A stretch of DNA of 64,000 nucleotides from the NCBI GenBank assembly GCA_024336345.1, contig JANFOG010000013.1, forward strand, positions 1,133,253 to 1,197,252. Direction: 5' to 3'. The notes under the pieces are model-generated. The model was not told the DNA's origin. It searched no databases and worked only from the letters and a program-made list of their open reading frames with translations. Within the stretch, counting starts at the first letter, position 1; every line of letters begins with the position of its first letter. This document shows positions 49,573 to 60,540 of the stretch, in pieces. This stretch comes from Mariannaea sp. PMI_226. Lineage: Eukaryota; Ascomycota; Sordariomycetes; Hypocreales; Nectriaceae. A program made the translations under genes and the position numbers.

Positions 49573-50969
49573 CTAGCGATAGACCCATAATATACTGGAC
49601 CCAGGAATCACTGCACCAACCTCAGCATCTCGCCCAAATGATGGCGTCCACATTGGGTCCACTGCTGGAGGCTCGCCCATGCAGCAACCAAGCCCCCTCA
49701 TAGGATTCACTATATCCTCCTGGGCCATTATGAGCCAGTATCCTGCTGTATCCGCTCCTATGGGTTGAGGATGGTTGATAGAATTAGCAGTATCAAAAGA
49801 AGGGTTTGAAGCAGGCACCACGGAGCGCCAGGCACGATCAAATATGTCCATGCTGAAGTCCATTTCGTCCTGTGCGACCGATCGGAGCTGAACCACGCTC
49901 TCTGGCAAGCCCACATACATATCTCTTAATAGCGGGAGCTTGCGGACCATATTGTCTATTGGCACTAAGATATCGGCCTCTGCCGCTCTCGCAAACGGGT
50001 TGGGGTCCTCATTGATATCGTCTATGCTGTAGCAGTTAAGAAGAGTAATGTGGGCCTTTTGCAGATTTGGAAATGCATTTGGCACAATCCGGACCAGCTC
50101 TGTGATGACGTCGCGAGTGGGCGATAGCTTCACTTCAAGCTCCACCCCCGGACTTTTCCGTTGTCCGACATCCCATATAAGTTCAATAAATTGTATACTA
50201 TGGAGACGTTGCGGGAGGAACAGTTCCGTCATTCGGCGAAGTAGAATAGGACGTGATAGGTGGAGAGTATTTGTGCCATAGAGAACCTCAACACCCTCAA
50301 TGTAGCTATAATAGTAGCGTTAGCACATCTTTTGGTGAGTCGGATCAAACCCTTTCAAAGGCACACTCACGCCATGTGGCAGCTCAGAAGCCAGCCTGTC
50401 GCTCCCAGGAAACACTTCCCTGGCTTCAGCCCTGGGGCCTCATTGCAGTACCAGCTGTCTCCATCGAGGCAGGAGTCTCGCCATGGCTTGCGCCTAACAT
50501 ACATAAGATCTTGATTGCTGCGAGCTTCGTCCTCGGTTATACAGTGGCATCTGCAACCGGACCAGCGCCACAACTTTGGCTTCTTGATGTCACGAATTAA
50601 GTCACGCGTTCCCCTAACGCTCCCGGCCTGACTGTAGCGATTGGCGTGGGGCACCTCTTTGTTGACCTTCTGGATCTTTTTTATTGTTTTCGAATTCACT
50701 GAGGCCGGAGGGTGATCGAACTCGAGGTCCATATGCACAATGATTCCGCCGAAAGATTCGACTAGGATTCTCCGATGGAGCTCTGGAGGCAATTTCTGGA
50801 AGAAGGCGCTATGGAGGTGGCCGTCCCGGCTATCTTGCTGATCACCTAATGAGATGTGTTGCAGAGCCGAGGCAGCTCTTGGTAATGCGACCGAGGACTC
50901 ATCTTGAGTCTGATGGCTGGGCTTGTCGCGCTTGATGTGAAGCCAACGCTGAAGCTTATGAAGAGACAT
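49573..50969 (-). CDS. DUF7730-like fungal protein
   Basis: Two exons, 50969-50371 and 50305-49573, with a 65-bp intron (GTGAGT donor, GCTAAC branch); 443 aa. The block FFQKLPPELHRRILVESFGG (about residues 56-75) followed by IIVHMDLEFDHP resembles the F-box-like start of the DUF7730 family, and the spliced AYIEGVEVLYGTNTLHLSRP continues the expected pattern of these proteins. The C-terminal half contains hydrophobic repeats reminiscent of LRR-type folds (MVRKLPLLRDMYVGLPESV) and ends AVIPGSSILWVYR. No signal peptide or membrane segment. Function of the family is unknown. It is the last apparently intact gene before the AT-rich block. Confidence 0.75.
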
Positions 50970-51368
50970 GGTTATCGAAACACTGAGGAAAAGAAAGTGA
51001 GGCCTCTTATCGCGATCGCGTCTCCGATGCTACACGTGTACAGTAAATTAGTCTACACCACGTGATGTGCCTTGGAAACTCGGCTGTCTAATTAGCTAAA
51101 ATTACCCTTCTATTCTCAATTATCCTGTACACTTAATTGTCGCCTCCCCCTGTAAATTGTGGCTTCCCTCCAAATCCGTCCTATTTCCATTATCACCAGT
51201 TTGACCTCGAGATGCCGCGAAAAGAGAGAGAAAGCAAAATATGGGTATCTGGACTTAATAGTATTCTATACCAAGGGGTTCTAAACGCCCTTTATTTTCT
51301 ATAGAATCCTATATACTGCAATCTATAAGATAAATTCCTAAAATGTGCATAAGACCACCGGTTTTTAG
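50970..51368. other. Transition into the AT-rich block
   Basis: Carries the upstream region of the DUF7730-like gene. Beyond about 51.2 kb AT content rises sharply and no intact gene follows to the window end. Confidence 0.5.
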
Positions 51369-52380
51369 CAGTGAACTATCTTACCGCTGGAGAGCACCCG
51401 AGCTCCATTGTTTAGAAACCTCTGGGGCGGCTGTTGTTAGTTTAGGACCTTGTTGCCCCTAGCTTACGCATCCTGCCGCCTCTTATAAAAATTATCTATG
51501 GTTAAATAGACTGGCTGCATATGTGTATCTTTTAGATAAATGGTCTTCTGCGGTGGCTTAGGTATGTTCGGCAAGTCAATAGCCCTTAGAATATTACCTA
51601 AATAGACTCTTGCCCTTTGATTTTGCTACTCTTATAATATAAGTTAATATAATGTAATTAGATGGTCTAGCTTTATTTTTAAATGCTTTACCCACTTTAA
51701 TGTAAGGCTATTGATGTTCTGATCTTCATGAGGCATATCCCAGAGATTACTATCTTGAGTAATAATCTTATAGGTAGTGAATATAACGCCTTTGATATTG
51801 TTCCGGTCCTCAACATATTCCTCACCCTCTCCAAATGAAGGGCAATTAATGTAAGCTATATAGTTAAAGTTAAAGAGTATAATAGAGTCTATTAATTTAT
51901 TAATTAGGAGGTTTTATAGGGCAACATCCTGGTGGGTAATGCTATATTTGAGGTTTAAGTTATCTATAACCTTTATAAGTTGCTGGAGCCACTCTAGCTT
52001 GAAAATACGCGATCTATTTTCCTCTAAATTACTATTAGGTATATAGATATTAGTAAATCTAATTACTTGACCTTTAAGCTCGTTAATAACCACCCAGTTA
52101 AAGGGAATGATATTTAGGTGGTGTGGAAGGCGTATCTATAAATTTATCTCCTTTTAGAACATTTGTGTATATTGCTATAAGAAGTAGTATTTAAAGATAA
52201 TCTGCCCAAGAGTTAGCTTTATTATAATATAAGACAATTTAAGAGCGGAAAGCTAGATTTTACCTTTTTAGTAGATCCATCTAAGCATGGAGGGTATATA
52301 ATAAGGTCTATATTAGGACCAAGCCTTTTGAATTTCTCGAGTTGGTCTTACTGCACTATCTAAACTCCTTCCGGGAGATA
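51369..52380 (-). pseudogene. RIP-decayed protein-kinase-like gene
   Basis: A minus-strand frame with several TAA/TAG stops reads as a kinase-like protein. ITHQDVAL-stop-NLLINKL (about 51943-51900) resembles a catalytic loop (HxDxxxxN), followed by IILFNFNY, an analogue of the DFG segment. Then come VKGVIFTTYKIITQDSNLWD-like sequence and a C-terminal tail (PQKTIYLKDTHMQPVYLTID, FYKRRQ) seen in a family of fungal kinase-like proteins. Upstream coding (ELKGQVIRFTNIYIPNSNLE) is in the same frame. Stops and the AT-rich codons fit RIP. The real identity is judged from motifs only. Confidence 0.5.
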
Positions 52381-52444
52381 AGTGTCTTAAAGAGATGGAT
52401 AGTATATATAGTAAATCTCATTATCTTTTAGATTGTTATATATT

Positions 52445-52880
52445 GTGTCACGTCCTGATCAAGCCTCAGATCACATACACACAGCCCTACAAATTTCTCA
52501 CCAATTAGCAATAAATCACAATTCCAAACCATAATCTAGGAACTAGATTACAATTTATTTTACAATCTAATGCTATAGATTATAATTCCAAACTGTAATC
52601 TAAGAATAGGAACCCAATAGAGTTCATTTAGGTTTAGTACTAAATCTTTATAAACTTAAAATAGTAATTAATATATAAACCCTATCTATTCCCTAAATAG
52701 CCTATTTAGCTATTTAGCTTTTAATATAATTTAGTTATTATAATTTATTTATATATTACTAGATATAATACTCTAAGTGACTCTTCTGCTATTATTTAAT
52801 ATAATGCCTCAACCATTCTACTAATATAAACCTATTACAATCTGGTTTATCCTTTAGGAATTGATTAGACTATTATATAT
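52445..52880 (+). mobile_element. LTR of a Ty3/gypsy element, RIP-mutated
   Basis: Begins TGTCACGTCCTGATC and ends GACTATTATA. It is homologous to the LTR at 32535-32864. In a 76-base aligned core about 16 of 19 differences are C to T or G to A in this copy. It is followed by a gag relic in the same orientation, so it is probably the 5' LTR. Confidence 0.7.
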
Positions 52881-52889
52881 TGAAAGCTC

Positions 52890-54475
52890 TTATTTAGACA
52901 ATTAACCTACTATTCTAAATAATATTAACTACTATTATAATAGTATCTACAACCGGAAAAGCACCTATTATTAAGAGTACCCCTTTTATTAATGTGGAAA
53001 TAAAGAAAGAAGATAAAAAAGTCATTAGACTTTAAGAATAAGTTAATAAAGATATAAGGATTAATAATTCTTATATTAAAATAAAATATCATTAAATTTA
53101 AATGGAAAATAAATAAGATAGAACCATTCTTAAATAAACTAACCTTAAGCTTTAGAACTAACTTACTAAAATGGAATAATATATAACTTGCCTTATGAAG
53201 ATCTAAAAAGACCAAAAGGATCTTTAGAAAAATCAAGTCAATAATCTCAATAATCTTATTGTTATAGCTATTAGCAATAAGGAACTAGAAGAGATCTTTA
53301 AGCTAACCCTACTAAAGAAATTCTATAAAGACCCTTGTAATACGATGGCGTGGTGTGACCGCTACGCCAATAGACCAAAAAGATCAACCAATTCTCATAC
53401 AATATATGAGAATTGCACCACATATTAGTATATAAGGCACAATTCCTTATAATTATCCCCTCTCTAATAGTAGCATGTCCCCAGGCTGTGTTTACAATCT
53501 CCTACTATTATGTGCCCACTAATTGCATCTCCATAGAACTTCTTTTGCTAGGCCTAGTCGCACTTAAGGATGCTGGCGGCAGAAGGCATAGGCTCCTTAG
53601 AGCAATAGGCCCCTTAGGGTAATATACATAGGCCCCTTAGGGCAATACAAGCCCTAATACTACTATTAGGAGCCCGGACCTTCAGGCTTAAGAATATATA
53701 ATTAATGTTAACCCCTAAGGCTTGGCTGTAGCAGGCAATTGCACACCTGCCTTATGAGCCTAATGTAAGCCTAATGTGATTATAAGGTCCTCTACTTAGG
53801 GATTGAACCTATAACCTTCCGCATAGCTAGAAGACCTATATTATGTAAGAATAATTATAATGTGATGGTGTGGTGTGACCGCTATGCCAATAGACCAAAA
53901 AGATTAACTAATTCTTATACAATATATAAGAATTGCACTATACATCAGTATATAAGGCACAACTCCTTACAACCCCTAAAAACTCTAGATATTTATTACC
54001 TAATATAAAGACCACTTTATATTTTACCTAACTATATTTTAATATAAAGACACTAAGGTTTAATATATAGCTAAGCTATTTAAAGGGAACCCTACTATAT
54101 AGGTTGCCCCCTTTATATAAGAATATAATTAAGGAGGTAGTTCTATGGAAGTATAATATATATATTAAGCCTTTAGTAATTTTATAGGAATACTTAAATA
54201 AGCCTTTAGAATAGTAAATAAAAAGTCAAAAGTGAAAGAAAGGATTAAAAAGATCTAGCAGACTGGATTAGTATCTAATTATAATATTGCTTTTAACTAG
54301 CTCACTATTAAATTATTAAATTAGGGATAAGCCCCACTTATATTATTTTTCTTTAATAGATTTAAATAAGAAGTTTAAAAAGAATTATATAAAAAAGAGA
54401 AGAAACTTAATACTTTAATTAAATATATTAGTAAGGTAGTAAAAATTAATAATTAATAATATTTATAAAAATAAT
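52890..54475 (+). mobile_element. Ty3/gypsy gag relic, interrupted
   Basis: The decayed gag is read in two parts, about 52925-53335 and 53972-54475, split by the short LTR element below. The second part shows the retrotransposon gag pattern with stops: YKDHFIFYLTIF, VKERIKKI, QTGLVSNYNIAFN, KELYKKEKKLNTLIKYISK. These match the order seen in fungal gypsy gag proteins. No protease, reverse transcriptase or integrase was recognised downstream, so pol appears lost or beyond recognition. Confidence 0.6.
53336..53971. mobile_element. Short non-autonomous LTR element (TRIM-like), 636 bp
   Basis: Two 116-bp direct repeats, 53336-53451 and 53856-53971, share the core GATGGYGTGGTGTGACCGCT and GACCAAAAAGAT and end ..CCTTAYA; the left one starts TGTAATACGATGG and the right one ends TTACA. 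The 5-bp flanks ACCCT and ACCCC form a target duplication with one transition. It is inserted in the gag relic. The 404-bp interior has no coding potential and contains three TAGGCYCCTTAG words and, on the minus strand, a GGTTCAATCC B-box-like word near 53803-53812. Differences between the two repeats are C/T and G/A, as RIP makes. Confidence 0.7.
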
Positions 54476-54529
54476 AATAATACTATAGAAATTCTAATAA
54501 CTAAAGATATAAGAATAAAGGAAACTACT

Positions 54530-54740
54530 ATTATATAACAATCTAACTTATTCCTAAGGGATAAATTGGTTGTAATTGGTTTATATTAGTGGAGAGTATT
54601 AGAGATAATATTAGAAGCGAGTAAGTAGAAGGCATTATATTATATTTAGTAATGCATAAGTAGATTGTGGTAATTGAGTTATATTGAAAGTTAAGTAGCT
54701 AGGTAGGCTATTTAATAGTAATAATTATAGTTTATATATT
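54530..54740 (-). mobile_element. Inverted partial LTR of the same gypsy family
   Basis: The reverse complement aligns with the middle and end of the LTRs at 32535 and 52445 (for example AGCTACTTAACTTTCAATAT against AGCTACTCAGCTTTCAATAC). It is in opposite orientation to the 52445 copy, so it belongs to a separate insertion or to a rearrangement. Confidence 0.55.
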
Positions 54741-54749
54741 AGGTATTAT

Positions 54750-55735
54750 CTAAGGTAATTATTATATTTAAGTTCTTAATTATAGTGATTATATAAGTAA
54801 TTATGGTAATTATGGAGGTAATTACTATAATTAATTTATAATTCCAAGTAATTAAGTTATAATTAATAAGAAAATTATAGGGGTATTTTAGTATTTTGTT
54901 TGGGCGAGGAAATGGCTGAAAATAACACAATAAAATAACACAACCAGCCCAAAACCGGAGCTGCTGTGGTCCAAGAATGATAGGTGTCCAAGCCTTTATG
55001 GCTGGAAAATTTGTAAATAAATAACAAAAATAGATATTATAAATCTGAAAAAGATATTATGATTAGGAGCATCTGATCAAATGCTTTACAAAAGAACTGA
55101 ACCCAATTGGCCCAAAAATAATATAAATTGATAATATTGAAGTTCATATCTATTAAAAGATGTGGATATCCGGGTTTTTATATCCACCTCCGGAAGTATG
55201 TATTTGTCCTGACCAATCAAAATCCTCTACCTAATTTCCTAAATAGGAAGGTCATGTGATCCCAATATATGCCTCCCCATGTGATATCACACTTGCCCTT
55301 AAGTATATAGGTATTGCATAACTAAAATAATAGAAAAGAAGCCTCCCCAGCTATTATATGCCTCCCCAATAGTAGACTATCTAATTAAATGCTTTTATTA
55401 AATAGAATAAGAAAATACCTCCCTATTATTAAAATATCCTCCTCTAAATTTATAAGCTTTCACTACTCCCTACAAGCTTCTCTTGCCAACCATTATTGTT
55501 CCTTTTTAGACTTTTGGTCCTTTACAATCTTTCTTTTGCTAAAGGCCCTATCCATCTTGCTATAAATCTCCCTCCACTAATCTATACTTACTATACCATT
55601 TGGGATATAAGATGTGTAGGTACTGGTGGACAGGCTATATTGCGTAACTCTATTAGGAATAATAGGGAGCTATAGTCTATTGGCAACTTCATTAGTTATA
55701 ATAGTAGAAGTATGTTTAAAAGGGAATTGATTAGC
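54750..55735. other. AT-rich stretch with CT-rich words
   Basis: No gene recognised. The word GCCTCCCCA recurs at about 55.27, 55.34 and 55.36 kb, within a T- and C-rich patch that could be a decayed leader or regulatory region of the relic next to it. Confidence 0.35.
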
Positions 55736-57110
55736 TCTTTTATAATATTGGATGATTTTATTATTATTTATTTTAATTAATATGGCGCCTTAAAGCTCCT
55801 GCATCCCTTCCATTGGAGAGATGTTGAGGTGGAAGATGCTTTCAATATCCTTATTGATTTTAATATCATTATTGCTAATATCTATGACAATAGGTGAAGC
55901 CACTTGCATTGTGGTTGGACTAGATTGCTTAAGGATTCGCTAGATATTAGCGTTATTAGCTTCCTTGCCTATTAATTTACTGGCTAAGAATCTTGCAAAT
56001 TGTCCCTAGCTTCTGGGAGACCTAGGTGGACCATCTTTTATACTAACTTCTAGGTTGAATAAACTGTCTCTAAGCTGGTTGACCTGAGTCTGATAGATAG
56101 ATCCTGGGCTGATGTTGATAGAGATGCTCAGCTGAATTAAGGAGAGCAAGGGAGTAGAACCATCATCAGTCCTGAACCCCTCGCCAGTCTACCTATTAAT
56201 GACTTCCCTTAGGACTTGAGGGAATTGGATGTTAATAGTTAGTTAAGAATGTTAAACTTAAGGGTAATTGTTTAGCTTAGTTCTTAAAATGATCCTATTG
56301 ATATAATAACTCCTTATGGTACCTTTGCTTTCCTACTTAAGATGTTGGAATCCCCTAAGGTCAGTATATAGCTTAGACCTTTTGATTAAATTGTTCTTGC
56401 TCTAAGGAGTGTATTTAATAGTCTGGTATTGGCGTAATTTAGTCTTAATTCTATTGATAAGGAAGGTTTGGTCTTGGATATTAAGTTTATTAAGAATGAC
56501 CATTAGGATGAAGGTATGGACATGTTTTATTATAGGTCTTATAGCTTGCCTGGCTGCCTTCTAAGGGGCTAAGGTCCAGTTTTGAAAATATATCTTAGGA
56601 GTGCTAAAGACTGGCTTAGTGTTGTTATCTATTTGTAGGAGTTGTGGGCTAGTAGCTTGGAGTAGCTATGGATAACTTAGACCAATAAGATAATATAAAT
56701 GCTGGCTCAAAATAAAGGCATAAAGGTAATCATAGCTTTAACTATCAGTCTGGGGTGTAATTAGTATGCCTAGGAAGCTGAAGTTAAATAGTAGATTAGC
56801 TTTTATGAGGAACTTTCGGAAAGCTAGGCAAGTAGCTTTGGCTTGTCTCTCCCTTCTGTCTCTTAAGGTGTTGTAAAAATATAGGTGTATAAGCTTTTTA
56901 TTAAATATAAAGTAGGTCTAGTGGTTCTGGTCAAAATTGATGTAATTAGTAAATAGACGCTTATTGAATATCTTAGCTTTTAGGGCAATAAGAGATGGAT
57001 ATCTAAAGGTGAGGTTATTATAAGTAGTGATTTTGTAGCTTAGAGGGAGTAAAGTATTTAATTAATTCCTTTTGGTAATCCCTTTGGTATTTTTGATTAT
57101 TTTAGAAGAT
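55736..57110 (-). pseudogene. Unidentified decayed coding region
   Basis: A long minus-strand frame with RIP-type stops still reads like protein: IALKAKIFNKRLFTNYINFD, YNTLRDRRERQAKATCLAFR, FSFLGILITPQTD, KPVFSTPKIYFQNWTLAP and, toward the 3' end, SIFHLNISPMEGMQEL. It extends over about 450 codons. I do not recognise the family. The repeated NTLRDRRER-like basic stretch and the absence of reverse-transcriptase motifs argue against a simple retrotransposon pol. It may be a host gene or an element protein captured in the repeat block. Confidence 0.4.
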
Positions 57111-58735
57111 TTAATATGCATTATATCTCGATTAATAGCAATAATATTGTTAATACTATATGTGGTTATGATGAGAAAAGATATGAGCTGAAATTTCGTT
57201 GCCTATCTACTATCTTGAAGTTTTTGGAATATTTGCTAGAGATTGTTGTAATGTGCTTTTCAATCCTTTTAGTTAATGATCTTATTTTGAAAAGGAGCTT
57301 GAGATTTAATATAGCATAAGGCAAAAGAGATATCTCCTTTAGTATTAATAAAAAGACAGATTTTGTTATTATTGGCTTAATGAGATTAGTTTATTTAAAT
57401 TTGGAATTGAGTAGGTTGGCGTTTATAGATCCCTCTGAGGTCTATAGTAGCAATATCTTCATTTGCAATTAGAAAACTCTTACCTCCCCCTTCTTTATAA
57501 ATGCATATTTAGATGAATTTAATTAAATTTATCTTTATAAAGAATTGGTAAGTAGTTTATAATATTGTTTATAATAAAAACATTATGCTTAAGGTAATAG
57601 AAGAAGAATTGAGTAGGTGGGGCAATGAAGATAGATAGTGTGCTAAAGGGGTTAATGATTGTAAGTATGAGAGTAAGACTTTAAGAAAGGAAGAGAAGAA
57701 GAAAACTAAATGCTTAGGTAGCTAGCCATTTAATTAAATGGTTTGCTGCCTAAGGATTGCTTTATTAGCTAAGGAAGATGAGTAAAGCGCGATTTGCAGT
57801 ATATAATTAGGGTGAATTAGAGAGGAAAATACTCTAGCAAACTGGATCTCAAAATATCCTCATGAGGGGTAATTTACTTATATAGAAATAAGTGAGTAAT
57901 AAGGAATTATTTAATATTCTTTATGATTAGTTTGCTTGCCTTTAACCGTGATTTATAGTGGTTGTCCTGACTGCAGTTTGTGCCCCTAATCCCTTATATT
58001 AGATGCCTTTAGAGCCGCCTTTCTCTTCTTCCTCATTCTTTTCTTGCCTTTTCTTCTCCCTCTTAATATTATTTCTTCTGCTTTCTCCTATTAGGCATCG
58101 TCATGGAGAGGTCTCAATCTATGCCTTTATCTAAAGCTAATATCTCTAGGAAGTTCAATTTATTTTGGGCTTTCTTATTATTATAATCTCAAAAAGATCT
58201 TCCTAATGTTTGTCTTAAGGCTAAGTCCACTCTATATATTGACAATCTAATATATAAGATCTTTTTATTATAAAATAATTGTGATAGATATTATATTTCT
58301 CCTTAGAATTTTATTGAAAGTCCTTAGTAGAAGCTGGTAAGTTGCCTCCCCATGCCTCATTATAAGTGGAACCATCTGATCAAATAGTGTTTAAATCCAT
58401 AAGAGTCTCGAAATCTGGATCTATAGCTACCTCGCCCTTAATTGCCTCGATCAACCGATATATATTAAGCTTGCCTTTTATTGAGGGCCCGAAAATGCGC
58501 TTAGGGTTTGGATTGGGGTTAGTATTACTATATAAAGCTTATTTGCTCTAGTGTTTTAACTTTCTATCTTACATTATAATAATCTCAGAAATAGATAGAA
58601 TCCAGAAGATAAGAAATAATATATAAAGAAGGAAATATAAAGGAAATAAAGAAAGGGAAAAAGGAGTGTAAATTCTTTAGAAAAATAGAAAAGCTTATAA
58701 GGTTAGTTTCTTATATAGAAAAAAGGTCCTAATTT
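57111..58735. other. AT-rich stretch, no gene recognised
   Basis: No supported gene. Some C/T-rich patches (for example 58.01-58.10 kb) resemble decayed exon or UTR sequence, but no frame carries recognisable protein sequence. Confidence 0.35.
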
Positions 58736-58739
58736 ATAT

Positions 58740-59135
58740 AACTAAAAAAGCCCTGCAAAAAAGAGGTTTTATAAAGGCAAGGGCTTTTCTGGTTATAAAA
58801 GAAGGTCCATTTAGCTAGTAAGAAATAAACATAAAAGCTAGTTTTCTTTATAATAAAGGGATTTAAATCTAGATTTAAAATAGCTCCGCAAAAAAGGGGT
58901 TTTAAAAAGACAAGAGCTATTAAAATATAGAGAAAAATCCATTTTAATAAAAAGAAATAGCTATAATAGTAAGCTTTCTCTATAATAAAAGGTCTTATAA
59001 CTAGCTTTAAAATAGCCCCGCAAAAAAGAGATTTTATAAAGGCAGGGGCTATATAAATATAGAAAGAGGACCATTTTAGAAAGAGATAGCTATCACTAGA
59101 ATAGCTTCTATTTCCTAAAGAGGTAAATAGAGAAG
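58740..59135. repeat. Three tandem copies of a ~125-130 bp unit
   Basis: Units begin near 58742, 58876 and 59009 with AARCYCYGCAAAAAAG followed by a TTTTAWAAAGRCARGRGCT stretch; each has a CCATTTWR block about 60 bp in. Copies differ mainly by C/T and G/A. The minus-strand frame through all three is a by-product of the repeat, not a gene. Confidence 0.65.
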
Positions 59136-59189
59136 TAAAAGGGGGCTGCAGTAGTTGGTCCATTTGGCTTAGGAAGTAGTTATATTCCA

Positions 59190-59520
59190 GGCCAGCCCGG
59201 GCAGCTATATATATAACAGCCCGGGCAGGTATAGGAAAATGAGCTATATCCAGCAGCCTAGGGAAGCAGCTATATTCATGACGGAAAAGGCAGCTATGTC
59301 CGACAGAGCGGCTATGTTCGTAATGAACAGACCGGGAAAACAGCGGCTATTTTCACAACGAAAATGCAGCTATATTCCTCGGAGGTTGGGGCAGCTATAG
59401 CTTCTATCCAACCAGAAGGGAAGGAAACCGGGGACGTTGGTCAGCGGCAGCAATAGCTATATCCAGTCAGGGGGACTAGAAACCAGGGGCAGCAGCTACT
59501 ATAGCTAGCAGTTGTAGCTA
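59190..59520. repeat. Degenerate GCAGCTAT-rich array
   Basis: CAGCTAT/CGGCTAT words recur about ten times at irregular 20-60 bp spacing (59201, 59267, 59290, 59310, 59344, 59366, 59392 and on). It is less AT-rich than its surroundings. This is a degenerate satellite-like repeat; no frame is conserved. Confidence 0.5.
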
Positions 59521-60540
59521 AAATTGGGTGGCTTGGAAAAAAGGGGGAAAGGTGGGGCCTAATTTCCAAAGCAGGGGGTATAGGGTAGCTAGGATATCTA
59601 TGTGAAAGAAAGTCTCTAGCAGGCCCAAAAGGCAGGAGAAAAAATAGGAAAAAAGATCCTAAATATGTTCTTAAAAAGCTCTATAGGAATATTCCAAAAG
59701 GGAATAAAATAGAGAAAAAGATCCTATAGAAAATAGGAAAAAGCTCTTAAAAAGAGAAAGCTAGTAAACCAGATTGTGGGAAAGCTAGCCAAAAGTGAGA
59801 CTCTCAGACTGACCCTTAGACCAACCTAAAGACCGACCCTTAGACTGACCCTATCCCTCATGCGCCGACGAACTGTACTAAAGTTCGTTAAAGATTTATA
59901 TAGCCCCACAAAACGACAGGGGGTAGAGTTCGTTGAAAAGTCAGTATAGAGTTTATTAAAGTATATTAAGTAATATATAATAGTAAATTATAAATTAGGG
60001 GTATTATATAAATAATAATATAATATAAAATGTAATATTTAATTAATAAGATTTATAGAATTTATTTAGATTTAATATTTAATAATAAAGTTTTATAATA
60101 TTTTGCTATATAGTTGAAAGTGGGGCCACCCATGGCCAGGGCCAGGGGGCAAGAAGACCATATAAGAACCAGTAGGTAAACCAAAAAGAAATGGAAACCT
60201 AGAATTATAAAAAATATAAAAAAACAAAAGAAGCCATAACCCATAAGGTCACCTAAGAAACCAACAATCAAGAGATAAATATATACCAGAAGAATAAAGC
60301 ACACCCAATAACCCAATAGTATAGTATAAAGACAATACATTATAATACCATAGGAAAGATATTATTCAAAAGGTATTTATAAAGGTTGAATTTAATACCA
60401 TTTTTATATTAAGGTTAAGCAGTTTTTTACATATAGAAAACCAGGGAATAGGATTAAATAAAAAAGGGTTACCATTATAGTTAATAGTTAGCATAAAACA
60501 CAAGCCAAAATAGTATTCCCAGAGTTAACATATAGTAGGG
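59521..60540. other. Spacer before the helicase relic
   Basis: Contains a short tandem series of GACYGACCCTTAGAC (59806-59858), an inverted repeat ACGAACT/AGTTCGT at 59868-59888, and a C-rich patch near 60120. No intact gene; it may be the 5' part of the helicase element. Confidence 0.4.

Noticed and set aside
53795..53835. A possible tRNA gene
   Set aside because: There is a B-box-like word, but I could not form an acceptor stem and an anticodon arm.
58729..59163. 144-codon minus-strand frame
   Set aside because: It is produced by three tandem repeat units; no other evidence for coding.
60062..60340. 92-codon hydrophobic minus-strand frame
   Set aside because: It arises from AT-rich DNA rich in TTT/TAT codons and lies antisense to the start of the helicase relic.
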